Source: a virus
DNA length: 21,648 bases
Reading direction: 5' to 3' (one strand)
Virus record (IMG/VR): IMGVR_UViG_3300020122_000556
Coordinates: 1 to 21,648 of that record
How positions within the stretch are numbered: the first letter of the stretch is position 1; every line of letters starts with the position of its first letter. The position numbers and the translations under genes were made by a program. The notes below the pieces were generated by a model that saw nothing but the letters and a program-made list of their open reading frames with translations, did no database searches and was not told where the DNA came from. Positions 6,896 to 13,433 of this stretch are shown here, piece by piece.

Positions 6896-8323
6896 TTAGT
6901 TGGGCGTCGGCTGTTCGCTCGCTGGGTCCTCGACCGCCAGATCGGTGGCGGCACTCGGCAGGCCCTCGGCCTCCCCCTCGACGAGCGGGTCCGCGGTGTC
7001 CTCGGCGACCAGCTTTTTGAGGGGGACGAGCGTCCCGGGAACGAGAGGCTCGTCCCCGCCTTCGACCGACTCAAAGGGGAGGTCCATGCCGACGATGACG
7101 CTGTTGACGGGGATACCCATGTTCCGGCCCCTCTCGGCCGCCTCCAGCCGCTGCGGGAGCGTGTCCTTGGCCCCCGGCACCCCGGAGAGGTCGTAGGCGA
7201 TGTAGATCTCCCCGCGCCGCGAGAACGGGACGAACGCGCGGTTGAAGGCGTCCTCCAGGAGCTTGAGCATGTCGGCGCCGCCGAACTCCAGGAGGTGGGC
7301 CATGCCGCTCTCCAGGTTCGCGTATTTCGCGTCGGAGACGAACAGCGTCGGGCTGATGTTGAAGACGTTCGCCACCGTGTCCCTGGAGAGCGTTAGGGAG
7401 GCATCCCAGTCGCACTCCACCGGAGTGAGGGCCATAGGCTGCCAGGTCGACCCCGGCCCCATCACCAGGGGAACGCGAGCGTTCTCCGGGTTGGCGAACC
7501 GCGCCGCCAACAACCTCGCCTTCGTCTGGATCTGCTCGGTTGTCTTGGCGGTCGTGTCCGTGAACGCACCCGCGGGCACCATCAAATTGTTCGGCAGCCT
7601 CTCGTTCCATGCGATCATGGCCCGCACCATGTTGATGATCGGAGCAAGCGGGCGCATCGGGGACGTCCCCCAGACCAGTGAGGCGTCGACCTTCTGGGCG
7701 TGAACCACGCGCCAGTGCTCGACCAGCGGCAGGTTCGGACGGTCGATCCTTCGGTAGCCCTCGATCCACCGGGCCGGCTCCATCCCGCCCTCGCGCCGCT
7801 CGACCATCTTCCGCGCCCCGTACTCCATGACCGGGACCGGCCGCCAGAGCGCGGTCGACATCGGTTCGAGCTCGGCCGGCATCAGATCGGACCGCCTCCC
7901 GGTGTAGATCACCTTCCAGAGGGCGTTCCCCCCGCAGCAGATCGAAAGGACGCTGTGCGCGATCATCTGCGCCTGGGAGATGTATTCGTTGGGCCACTCG
8001 ATCGTTTTCTGGTAGGGGTGGCCGTCCTGGGCCTCCCACTCCCGGCGCCTGCGCTTACCGCGGGTCTCATAGACCTTCCACGACGCGGAGGCTGCGGCGC
8101 CCATGAGACGGTCAATGCACATGAACGGGAACGCGGAGCCCTGGAAGCCTTCTAGGTGGGCGCGCCGCTCGTCCCAATCGGTTTGAAGCGGCTGGCCGCC
8201 AGCGTAGCCGCCGAAGCCGCCCGTGAACTGGACGGGGGAGAGGGCGGTATCCTGGGAGGCGGGGGAGGCCGCCTTTCGTAGCTCGGGCGCCTCGGCGAGG
8301 GCGCGGGCGAGGCTGATTTTCAA
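6896..8323 (-). CDS. Portal protein, HK97 family
   Basis: A 475-residue portal protein, which as a dodecamer would form the DNA entry/exit channel at one capsid vertex. Family features: FMCIDRLMGAAASASWKVYE near the N-terminus, a ...GNALWKVIYTGRR segment, WRVVHAQKVDASLVWGTSPM, PLAPIINMVRAMIAWNER (stem/clip region), DTVANVFNISPTLFVSDAKYAN, LLEDAFNRAFVPF, and an IPVNSVIVGMDLPF motif before an acidic C-terminal tail. The TTG start at 8323 overlaps the TGA of the upstream gene (TTGA), as at two other places in the window. Length is typical. Confidence 0.93.
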   Translation of the reverse strand: MKISLARALAEAPELRKAASPASQDTALSPVQFTGGFGGYAGGQPLQTDWDERRAHLEGFQGSAFPFMCIDRLMGAAASASWKVYETRGKRRRREWEAQDGHPYQKTIEWPNEYISQAQMIAHSVLSICCGGNALWKVIYTGRRSDLMPAELEPMSTALWRPVPVMEYGARKMVERREGGMEPARWIEGYRRIDRPNLPLVEHWRVVHAQKVDASLVWGTSPMRPLAPIINMVRAMIAWNERLPNNLMVPAGAFTDTTAKTTEQIQTKARLLAARFANPENARVPLVMGPGSTWQPMALTPVECDWDASLTLSRDTVANVFNISPTLFVSDAKYANLESGMAHLLEFGGADMLKLLEDAFNRAFVPFSRRGEIYIAYDLSGVPGAKDTLPQRLEAAERGRNMGIPVNSVIVGMDLPFESVEGGDEPLVPGTLVPLKKLVAEDTADPLVEGEAEGLPSAATDLAVEDPASEQPTPN

Positions 8324-8592
8324 GCGGGCTCCGCGAGGGCGTAGTACCCGATCGCATCGGGGTCGGGAGACTCGCGGATCAGGCCAGCCGCCCCCATATC
8401 GTCGAGGAGAAGCTGGACCCACGAAAAGTTCCCCGAGCTGTTGCCGAGGTCGAAGTCGCGGTTGTACGCGACCGCCAGGCCCTCCAGGATCCCCCAGGCC
8501 GTCTCCTCCCGCTCGGCGAGCAGTTCGAGGACGAACTGCCTCTCGACAGCCTTCAACTCTTCTCGGGCATGGCCGCCGTGGCGAATTATCAC
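8320..8592 (-). CDS. Small hypothetical protein upstream of portal
   Basis: A 90-residue protein, helical and acidic. The body (AREELKAVERQFVLELLAER, then VQLLLDDMGAAGLIRESPDP) resembles a small winged-helix-like unit that predicts regulation or DNA contact, but no confident family match is possible by eye. GTG 8592 is chosen because it overlaps the previous TGA (GTGA); longer frames intrude into that gene. Confidence 0.6.
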   Translation of the reverse strand: MIIRHGGHAREELKAVERQFVLELLAEREETAWGILEGLAVAYNRDFDLGNSSGNFSWVQLLLDDMGAAGLIRESPDPDAIGYYALAEPA

Positions 8593-8846
8593 AGCGACAT
8601 CTCCGTCCCGTCGAAGCGGAACCGCCGCCGTTCCCCGCCCGAGATGAAGTCCACGCAATCGGGCGGGACGGCGGGATCGGTCAAGACCAGGGCGGGAAAG
8701 ATCGTGCCGACGAATGCACTCAGGGCGTACGCCAGCGGTCCGTGCTTCGGATCGGCCGCGACCGCGGCTTTGAGGGATAGAAAGTCCCCGGTCCGCACAT
8801 GGTTACCGTAGCGCCGAAGGTCGTCCTCGAAAGTCGGGGTTTTCAC
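8589..8846 (-). CDS. Small hypothetical protein
   Basis: An 85-residue protein starting at GTG 8846 with GGAGGAGG upstream. It has a central hydrophobic helix (GPLAYALSAFVGTIFPALVL, residues ~37-56) that may be one membrane segment or a buried helix, and a charged C-terminus (GGERRRFRFDGTEMSL). Its start overlaps the previous stop (GTGA). Function unknown. Confidence 0.65.
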   Translation of the reverse strand: MKTPTFEDDLRRYGNHVRTGDFLSLKAAVAADPKHGPLAYALSAFVGTIFPALVLTDPAVPPDCVDFISGGERRRFRFDGTEMSL

Positions 8847-9055
8847 GTCGCGACCTCCTCCGGGACCGTCCGCGGCCTCGCGGCTCGGAGCTGGAGCACA
8901 TACGCCCAGCCGTAGCCGGCCGCCGCCAGGAGGAGCCCGACACCGGCGGAGAGCGGCCACACCCACCATGCCGCCACCCCGACCCAGCCCCAGAGCCCGA
9001 GCGTCAGGCAGAGCCAGCCGACCACGGCGAGCCAAGGGAGGAGTCGGCTATCCAT
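8843..9055 (-). CDS. Small two-helix membrane protein (possible holin)
   Basis: A 70-residue protein with two hydrophobic segments, about residues 7-28 (WLAVVGWLCLTLGLWGWVGV) and 31-55 (WVWPLSAGVGLLLAAAGYGWAY), and a charged C-terminal tail (RAARPRTVPEEVAT). Size and topology fit a class II phage holin, but such small membrane proteins have many roles, no endolysin is visible, and the gene lies in the head operon, so the role is unproven. ATG 9055 follows closely on the stop of the small gene at 9048-9221. Confidence 0.65.
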   Translation of the reverse strand: MDSRLLPWLAVVGWLCLTLGLWGWVGVAAWWVWPLSAGVGLLLAAAGYGWAYVLQLRAARPRTVPEEVAT

Positions 9056-9221
9056 GGATGCCCAAGCCCTCCGGCATTACGCCTACCAACGGGTGCTCGG
9101 GTGTGGCGAGCTTACCGACGCGCTCCCATTCCCCGTCGGCGTCCACGCGCCCGAGTGCGCGAAAGTCGACAACCAGCCACCCGTGAGCCCATACCCGGGC
9201 CGGAATGGTGAGCCTATCCAC
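9048..9221 (-). CDS. Small hypothetical protein, 57 residues
   Basis: A short gene from GTG 9221 to TAG 9048-9050. The start lies inside the end of the upstream gene (stop 9214-9216) and the stop overlaps the next start, so it fits exactly into the operon. The peptide (MDRLTIPARVWAHGWLVVDF near the start, then DADGEWERVGKLATPEHP) has no membrane segment or Cys. Without it there would be a ~160-bp hole in an otherwise gapless operon. Function unknown. Confidence 0.6.
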   Translation of the reverse strand: MDRLTIPARVWAHGWLVVDFRALGRVDADGEWERVGKLATPEHPLVGVMPEGLGIHG

Positions 9222-9477
9222 GGGCCGCCCTCGCTTCCGCGAGCGGGATGCCGAGGACGGCCGCGATCGAGCGGGAAGACCAGCCGGCCGCTACGAGCTC
9301 GGGGAGCGTCCAGGTCACCGGGGCGGGTGCCGGCTTCGCGGGAAAGTCGTCGTCCAGGCGGGCGGCCTTGCGCGGCCAAGGGCCGCCGTGGCCCGGCATC
9401 CGAGCCCGCGGATGCCCTCGCTTGGCCCGCCACTGCTCGAGCCACGCCTGGCGCCGCTCCTGTTGCTCGGCAGTCAT
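9214..9477 (-). CDS. Basic protein with a C-terminal helix-turn-helix-like segment
   Basis: An 87-residue protein. The N-terminus is very basic (EQQERRQAWLEQWRAKRGHP), the centre Pro/Ala-rich, and the C-terminus (WTLPELVAAGWSSRSIAAVL, then GIPLAEARAARG) looks like a helix-turn-helix of the MerR/sigma-like kind. It may bind DNA, perhaps packaging-related as it begins the portal operon, but this is inference. ATG 9477 overlaps the TGA of the gene above (ATGA). Confidence 0.55.
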   Translation of the reverse strand: MTAEQQERRQAWLEQWRAKRGHPRARMPGHGGPWPRKAARLDDDFPAKPAPAPVTWTLPELVAAGWSSRSIAAVLGIPLAEARAARG

Positions 9478-9770
9478 AGGCCTCCTGGCAAGGCGACGCT
9501 GGCCCCCGTTGCTGGCCCCTCGACCGTGGCTGTCTGGAGGGTGGGCTGGGGGGGGCCCCCAAGCGCCCGCCCCAGCTCGGCGCAGTCGTGGACGACCCCG
9601 AGGACCAGCTCCAGCGCCTGGAGCTCCTCCTGCCGCTCCTTCCCCCTTTCGGTGGCGATCTCACGCCGCACCTCCCCAAGAGCCTCGTCCCAGGGCAATC
9701 CCTCGGCGGCGACCTGCCGGCAGAAGCGCAGCGCGGCAGCCTTGACCTGAGCGTAGAGCGCGGGGTCCAC
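9474..9770 (-). CDS. Hypothetical helical protein, first gene of the head operon
   Basis: A 98-residue protein: a helical N-terminal half (LYAQVKAAALRFCRQVAAEG, then WDEALGEVRREIATERGKER) and a Thr/Pro-rich tail. GTG 9770 is chosen because it lies 7 bp after TACACT in a late-type promoter with no Shine-Dalgarno. Its position at the head of the portal operon would suit a small terminase or assembly factor, but no helix-turn-helix is evident. Function unknown. Confidence 0.6.
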   Translation of the reverse strand: MDPALYAQVKAAALRFCRQVAAEGLPWDEALGEVRREIATERGKERQEELQALELVLGVVHDCAELGRALGGPPQPTLQTATVEGPATGASVALPGGL

Positions 9771-9777
9771 GGCGGAG

Positions 9778-9806
9778 AGTGTAACAGAGGGCGCGGGTTG
9801 GACTTG
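9778..9806 (-). promoter_or_regulatory. Late-type leaderless promoter of the head operon
   Basis: On the minus strand: CAAGTC (9806-9801), 17 bp, TACACT (9783-9778), then 7 bp to GTG 9770; AAGTCC with a 16-bp spacer is the alternative -35. The TACACT-N7-GTG part is the same as before the gpF-like gene. It is back-to-back with, and overlaps, the plus-strand -35 at 9804-9809. Confidence 0.5.
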
Positions 9807-9832
9807 CGGGGCGAATAAAACTGTAGTAGGAT
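9804..9832 (+). promoter_or_regulatory. Leaderless promoter of the radical SAM cassette
   Basis: TTGCGG (9804-9809), a 17-bp spacer, TAGGAT (9827-9832), then 7 bp to ATG 9840, which would be at +1. There is no Shine-Dalgarno. The -10 lies within the palindrome at 9826-9839. A 26/27-identical stretch (9816-9842) recurs at 12909-12935. Confidence 0.7.
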
Positions 9833-9839
9833 GGCCTAC
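9826..9839. promoter_or_regulatory. Palindromic operator candidate, copy 1
   Basis: GTAGG-ATGG-CCTAC overlaps the -10 hexamer and the predicted start point just before ATG 9840. Copy 2 is at 12919-12932 in front of another plus-strand operon. A repressor bound here would block RNA polymerase. The binding protein is unknown. Confidence 0.6.
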
Positions 9840-9983
9840 ATGAAAAACAACGCTGCCGAGAAGACCGCCGTGAATTGCACCTGCGGAGGCCACGACCGCG
9901 ACCGCGATGTCCACCGCGAGCACTGCCCCCTCTTCAAGGACCCCTCGCTCGCGCCGTGGCGCCAGAAGGCGAGCGCTCGGTGA
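9840..9983 (+). CDS. Small Cys/His-rich protein, 47 residues
   Basis: A short protein with CTCGGHDRDRDVHREHC (residues ~13-29), a Cys-His cluster (C-x-C, two His, C) that could bind zinc. ATG 9840 is at the predicted transcription start. The TGA at 9981-9983 overlaps the GTG of the radical SAM gene (GTGA), so the two are almost certainly co-translated. An in-frame GTG at 9870 is an alternative start. Its role is unknown; it may assist the radical SAM protein. Confidence 0.6.
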   Translation: MKNNAAEKTAVNCTCGGHDRDRDVHREHCPLFKDPSLAPWRQKASAR

Positions 9984-10774
9984 CCGCGCCGAGCCCCGCC
10001 CTCCCTGGCTGCACGCACATCTACGCCCCGGCCGGCCAGGCGGGGGAGTACGCTCCGCTCGCCGCCAACCCGTACCGCGGCTGCGGTCACAAGTGCGCCT
10101 ACTGCTATGTGCCGGCCGTCCTCCGGATGCCACGGGCCGAGTTCGACGCGGGCGCCGTCCCGCGGCCCGGCTTCCTAGCGAAGCTCACCCGGGAGGCGAA
10201 GAAGTACCAGGCGGCCGGAATCACGGAGCAGGTCATGCTCAGCTTCACGACGGACCCGTACCCGCCCGAGCACCACCTTCTCACCCGGCAGGTGCTCGCG
10301 GTGCTCCGGGACCATGGCCTTGGCTTCTGCACCCTGACGAAGGGCGGCGGCAGGGCGCTCCGGGACCTCGACCTCTTCCGGCCTGACCGCGACGCCTTCG
10401 CCTCAACTCTGACCTCCCTCGACCCGGCCTTCTCCGCGAAGTGGGAGCGCGGCGCCGCGCTCCCGGCCGAGCGCATCGCCACCCTTCGCGCCTTCCACGA
10501 TGCAGGGATCTTCACCTGGGTCAGCTTGGAGCCGACCCTGGACGTCGAGGCGAGCCTCACGATCGTCCAGGAGACCCACACCTTCGTAGACCTCTACAAA
10601 GTCGGCCGGGTCAACTACCTGCCGATGACGAGGACAACGGATTGGAGAGACTACGCGCTTCGGATGGTCGACCTCCTTCAGAAGGTCGGGGCTGGGCACT
10701 ACATCAAGAAGGACTTGCAGGGGTTTCTACCGGCCGGCTATCCCAACCCGCTGCGGGTGCCGCAACACCATTGA
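9980..10774 (+). CDS. Radical SAM protein, SplB-like (COG1533) family
   Basis: A 264-residue radical S-adenosylmethionine enzyme. The N-terminal NPYRGCGHKCAYCYVP holds the CX3CX2C iron-sulfur motif (Cys35, Cys39, Cys42). Downstream are VMLSFTTDPYPPEHHL (typical of the SplB/Rv2578c-like group), TKGGGRALRDLDLF, STLTSLDPAF, and VSLEPTLDVE, strand ends of the TIM barrel. The family includes spore photoproduct lyase and uncharacterised relatives, some of them phage-encoded; the substrate here is unknown. The GTG 9980 start overlaps the small Cys/His gene. It is convergent with the terminase, with stops one base apart, and on the strand opposite to the structural genes around it, like a separate accessory cassette. 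Confidence 0.88.
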   Translation: MTAPSPALPGCTHIYAPAGQAGEYAPLAANPYRGCGHKCAYCYVPAVLRMPRAEFDAGAVPRPGFLAKLTREAKKYQAAGITEQVMLSFTTDPYPPEHHLLTRQVLAVLRDHGLGFCTLTKGGGRALRDLDLFRPDRDAFASTLTSLDPAFSAKWERGAALPAERIATLRAFHDAGIFTWVSLEPTLDVEASLTIVQETHTFVDLYKVGRVNYLPMTRTTDWRDYALRMVDLLQKVGAGHYIKKDLQGFLPAGYPNPLRVPQHH

Positions 10775-10775
10775 A

Positions 10776-12875
10776 CTAGCCGATCCCGCCACCAAGTAGG
10801 AAGCTCGATAGCTTCAGCTCGTTGAACAGGTACGAGGTCGCGTCCACGAGGTCTAGCGGCTTCGTCACGCCGTCGAAAGCCTGGTGGCGGGAGCAGAAGA
10901 GGTCGTTCCACGGCTCGCCCCAGACGTCGGGAAGGATGAAGCAGCGGCCCATCCGCCCGTCCTCCTGGCCCTTGGCGTCCCGGAGCGGGGCCGCCGCCCC
11001 GGCATGCCCAGTCGCCCTGACCCGCTTCGAGCCCGCCGTCGAGACGATCGTCGCCATGTAACCCTCGGCCCGGAGCTCCTCCGCCCACTCAGTCGCCAGG
11101 ATCTTCCCGGCCGCCGCGGGGTCCTGGGGGAGGACGATCTCGACGCCGGGCCCGTCCTGGGCCGCCACCTCGAAGATGAGACCCTTCAGCGCGCTCGCCG
11201 GGTAGTAGTACTCGGCGGCGTGGGTGTAGAGCACCTCCTGGCGGGCGGTTATTCCCCCGCGGGTCGAGGCGGAAGCGTCGCCCTCGCCCTTCAGGGAGGC
11301 GGCATAGTCCCAGGCCCGGGCCTCCCGCTCCATGAGCGGGATCAGGCCGGCCTCGGTCAAAGCGTTGACGAGGGCGGTCAACTCCTTGGTCTCGAGCGCC
11401 TGCCAGACGACGAGGAGGGCGTCCCTGGTGCAGGGAAAGCTCCACCACCACCGCTCGAAAAGGCCGCCGCCCTTGTCGGGGAGCGGGTCCTGCTGATGGA
11501 TGGCGGCGAAAAGGTTGCCGTCCATGTTCTCCAGCTTCTTGAGCGCCGCAGCGTCCTCTAAGGCGGGGCAGAGCGGCTCGCCCGGCTCCCGGTGGTCCGG
11601 AATCACGGTCACCGTCCGCGGCCACGCCATGCGCGGGGCTCGCTTGAAGGCGGGCAGGTGGAGGACGGTCCACCCCTCGGCCGGGAGCTTCTCCTCCCTC
11701 TCGCGCTGGAGTATCCGGCCCCGGAGGTCGTGCTCCGCGAGGGCCTGATGGTTGACCACGATGGCGGCCGGCCGCTCGCCGTCCAGGTTTCGCCGGTTGT
11801 AGAACGTCCGCCAGAAGAACTGCTCCGCGTTCTCCTGGACGTGGGCTTTGAGCGCCTCCTTGATGTTCTGGAAGGGGTCGTCTACGACCCCGAGGCTGTA
11901 GCCGCGCCCCAGGGTCCCGGCGTCGATGCCGCGGGCCCACATGCCGCCACCCTTGAGCGTCCGCCAAAGCATTTTGTTCATGGAGTCGAGCCGGAAGGCG
12001 CCACCGGCATTGGCGTAGAAGGCGCGGGCGTCCGAGCTCATCTCAAAAGCGAGGTCCCCGCCGGCGCACAAGACCGCCGTCCACTCAAAGGGTCGAATGG
12101 TCAGGAAGTACGCCGGCAGGAGCCTCGACCAGATCAGGGACTTGTAGTACCTGGGCGGAGCCGACACCAGGAGTCGGATGATCTCCCCTTCGACGACCCG
12201 CTGAGCGGTATCGACCATGAGCTCTACGTGCTGATGCCACTGGAAGGCGGGGAGCAGTCGGACGATGAACGCCTTGAAGGTCTCGCGGACGGCGGCGATG
12301 ATCTGACCTCGCAGCGCAGCCGGCAGCTCCGAGGCGAGCAGTGCAGCCCGGCCACCGTCACCGTTCAGGGAGCGCCAGTGCTCGCGCACCCAACCCTCCT
12401 CCGGGCGGTGCGAGACCAGGACGAGCCGCGGGAGTTCGCCCTGGCCCGGGCCCGCGAGCGCCTTCTCGCGGAGCCGCTGGAAGGCGGGGAGGCCGAGCTC
12501 GTCCCCGTCATCGATCAGGAGGAGATCGCAGGTTCGGCGGGCCGCGGCTTCCCAGGTGGTGAGCTGGATCGTCGAGCCGTTCTTGAGCCGGGCGATGCCA
12601 CCGGGGAGCCAGCGGACATCCCCGGTCCCGAGCCCCGGCCCCTCGCGGAGCAGCTCCCAGATCCCGCCCGGCCCCTCCATGTGCTGCTCGCGAAGCGTGC
12701 GATCGTCTGCCGCCGCGATGGCGACCGCCAGCTTGCGCTCCATCGCCGCCCGAAGGATCGCCATCACCCGGAGGGCGTGAGAGGCGCCCGAGCGCGGCTC
12801 GGCGGCGAGGAGCAGCTCCCGGCCGCGAGCTTGGACGGCACGGAGCTGGCCTGGATAGAGGGGGAGGTCCCGCAC
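10776..12875 (-). CDS. Large terminase with two ATPase domains
   Basis: A 699-residue DNA-packaging motor and nuclease. Residues ~235-699 are a normal large terminase: Walker A-like SAPPRYYKS (238-246, Gly replaced by Tyr), GTLGRGYSLGVVDDP with Walker B (328-334), and an RNase H-like nuclease with Asp523 (RAWDYAAS), Asp585 (LPQDPAAAGK) and Asp678 (DLVDATSYLF). Before it lies a second terminase-like ATPase domain, residues ~1-210: LYPGQLRAVQ, a degenerate Walker A EPRSGAS (26-32, Lys missing), KNGSTIQLTT, Walker B LLLIDDGDEL (118-127) and a coupling motif LVLVSHRPEEGWVREHW. Start GTG 12875 is 6 bp after TACCCT in a late-type promoter; upstream in-frame sequence is the intergenic promoter region. 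Usual large terminases are 400-600 residues. Confidence 0.9.
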   Translation of the reverse strand: MRDLPLYPGQLRAVQARGRELLLAAEPRSGASHALRVMAILRAAMERKLAVAIAAADDRTLREQHMEGPGGIWELLREGPGLGTGDVRWLPGGIARLKNGSTIQLTTWEAAARRTCDLLLIDDGDELGLPAFQRLREKALAGPGQGELPRLVLVSHRPEEGWVREHWRSLNGDGGRAALLASELPAALRGQIIAAVRETFKAFIVRLLPAFQWHQHVELMVDTAQRVVEGEIIRLLVSAPPRYYKSLIWSRLLPAYFLTIRPFEWTAVLCAGGDLAFEMSSDARAFYANAGGAFRLDSMNKMLWRTLKGGGMWARGIDAGTLGRGYSLGVVDDPFQNIKEALKAHVQENAEQFFWRTFYNRRNLDGERPAAIVVNHQALAEHDLRGRILQREREEKLPAEGWTVLHLPAFKRAPRMAWPRTVTVIPDHREPGEPLCPALEDAAALKKLENMDGNLFAAIHQQDPLPDKGGGLFERWWWSFPCTRDALLVVWQALETKELTALVNALTEAGLIPLMEREARAWDYAASLKGEGDASASTRGGITARQEVLYTHAAEYYYPASALKGLIFEVAAQDGPGVEIVLPQDPAAAGKILATEWAEELRAEGYMATIVSTAGSKRVRATGHAGAAAPLRDAKGQEDGRMGRCFILPDVWGEPWNDLFCSRHQAFDGVTKPLDLVDATSYLFNELKLSSFLLGGGIG

Positions 12876-12881
12876 GGGGCA

Positions 12882-12910
12882 AGGGTAGCACCCGCCTTGC
12901 GCCCGGATTA
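12882..12910 (-). promoter_or_regulatory. Late-type leaderless promoter of the terminase
   Basis: On the minus strand: TAATCC (12910-12905), 17 bp, TACCCT (12887-12882), then 6 bp to GTG 12875. It resembles the promoters at 3465 and 9778. The region is shared with the divergent plus-strand promoter. Confidence 0.45.
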
Positions 12911-12925
12911 AAACTGTAGTAGGAT
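12897..12925 (+). promoter_or_regulatory. Promoter of the right plus-strand operon
   Basis: TTGCGC (12897-12902), 17-bp spacer, TAGGAT (12920-12925), with the start point expected near 12932-12934. An ATG at 12933 would be leaderless; ATG 12951 has AAGGAG six bases upstream. The element 12909-12935 is 26/27 identical to 9816-9842. Confidence 0.7.
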
Positions 12926-12932
12926 GACCTAC
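12919..12932. promoter_or_regulatory. Palindromic operator candidate, copy 2
   Basis: GTAGG-ATGA-CCTAC, overlapping the -10 and start point of the right operon. It differs from copy 1 (9826-9839) only in one spacer base. The shared site predicts co-regulation of the radical SAM cassette and the right operon. Confidence 0.6.
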
Positions 12933-12950
12933 ATGGAAAAGGAGAGCGCC

Positions 12951-13433
12951 ATGGAGATCAGAAATGCGAGCGGCGAGGACGTCGAGTTCCGGGTCGAGGA
13001 GGTTTGGGCCGGTGGCCGGCTTGATCTGAAGTGGGCCGATCCCGACCAGGGCCGGGCCGCCTTCGAGGGAATGGTCAGGGCGCTCGACCCGCAGCCCAAC
13101 GCCTTCGACTCCCTGGTCGACCGCATCGTCCGTTTCTTCCTCATCCCCGCCTGCCAGTACCGGCCGGCCGAGGGCGAGAAATACGACCCTCACGCGCCGT
13201 GGAAGCTCGTCGCTTTTGCGGGCGGTATCATCGCCGGCTGGGTCACCAGCTTCGACCCGGAGCTGGTAGACCAGGCCCGACTCGCCCAGCACATGACCGA
13301 CGCATGCCGGGAGCGGCTGTTCGCGGTCGAGCTAGAGAAGGAGTTCTGGCCGGCGCGCCTCAAGATCGCCGGCCCCAAGGGCCTGCCGACCCGAGTCGCC
13401 GAGGCGCTGGCGCGGATGGGGGTGGATGCGTGA
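12951..13433 (+). CDS. Hypothetical protein, first gene of the right operon
   Basis: A 160-residue protein I do not recognise. It has an acidic N-terminus (MEIRNASGEDVEFRVEEVW), a hydrophobic helix (SLVDRIVRFFLIPACQY, ~residues 49-65) and LVAFAGGIIAGWV (~82-94), and a Lys/Arg-rich C-terminal third. ATG 12951 has a canonical AAGGAG 6 bases upstream; the in-frame ATG 12933 at the predicted +1 would add six residues. Its stop overlaps the following GTG (GTGA). Confidence 0.65.
   Translation: MEIRNASGEDVEFRVEEVWAGGRLDLKWADPDQGRAAFEGMVRALDPQPNAFDSLVDRIVRFFLIPACQYRPAEGEKYDPHAPWKLVAFAGGIIAGWVTSFDPELVDQARLAQHMTDACRERLFAVELEKEFWPARLKIAGPKGLPTRVAEALARMGVDA

Noticed and set aside
7071-8039. 322-residue minus-strand frame inside portal
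   Set aside because: Offset frame of the portal gene, Arg/Gly/Pro-rich, no motif.
11592-12911. 439-residue plus-strand open frame over the terminase
   Set aside because: Antisense to a clear terminase with all motifs; composition (Gly/Arg/Pro/Glu) is that of a shadow frame.
12876-13292. N-terminal extension of the terminase up to 13292
   Set aside because: The extra 139 codons run through the divergent promoters and antisense to the plus-strand gene at 12951; its FHVGHPTTVL peptide is only the translated operator repeat, which recurs at 9816-9842.
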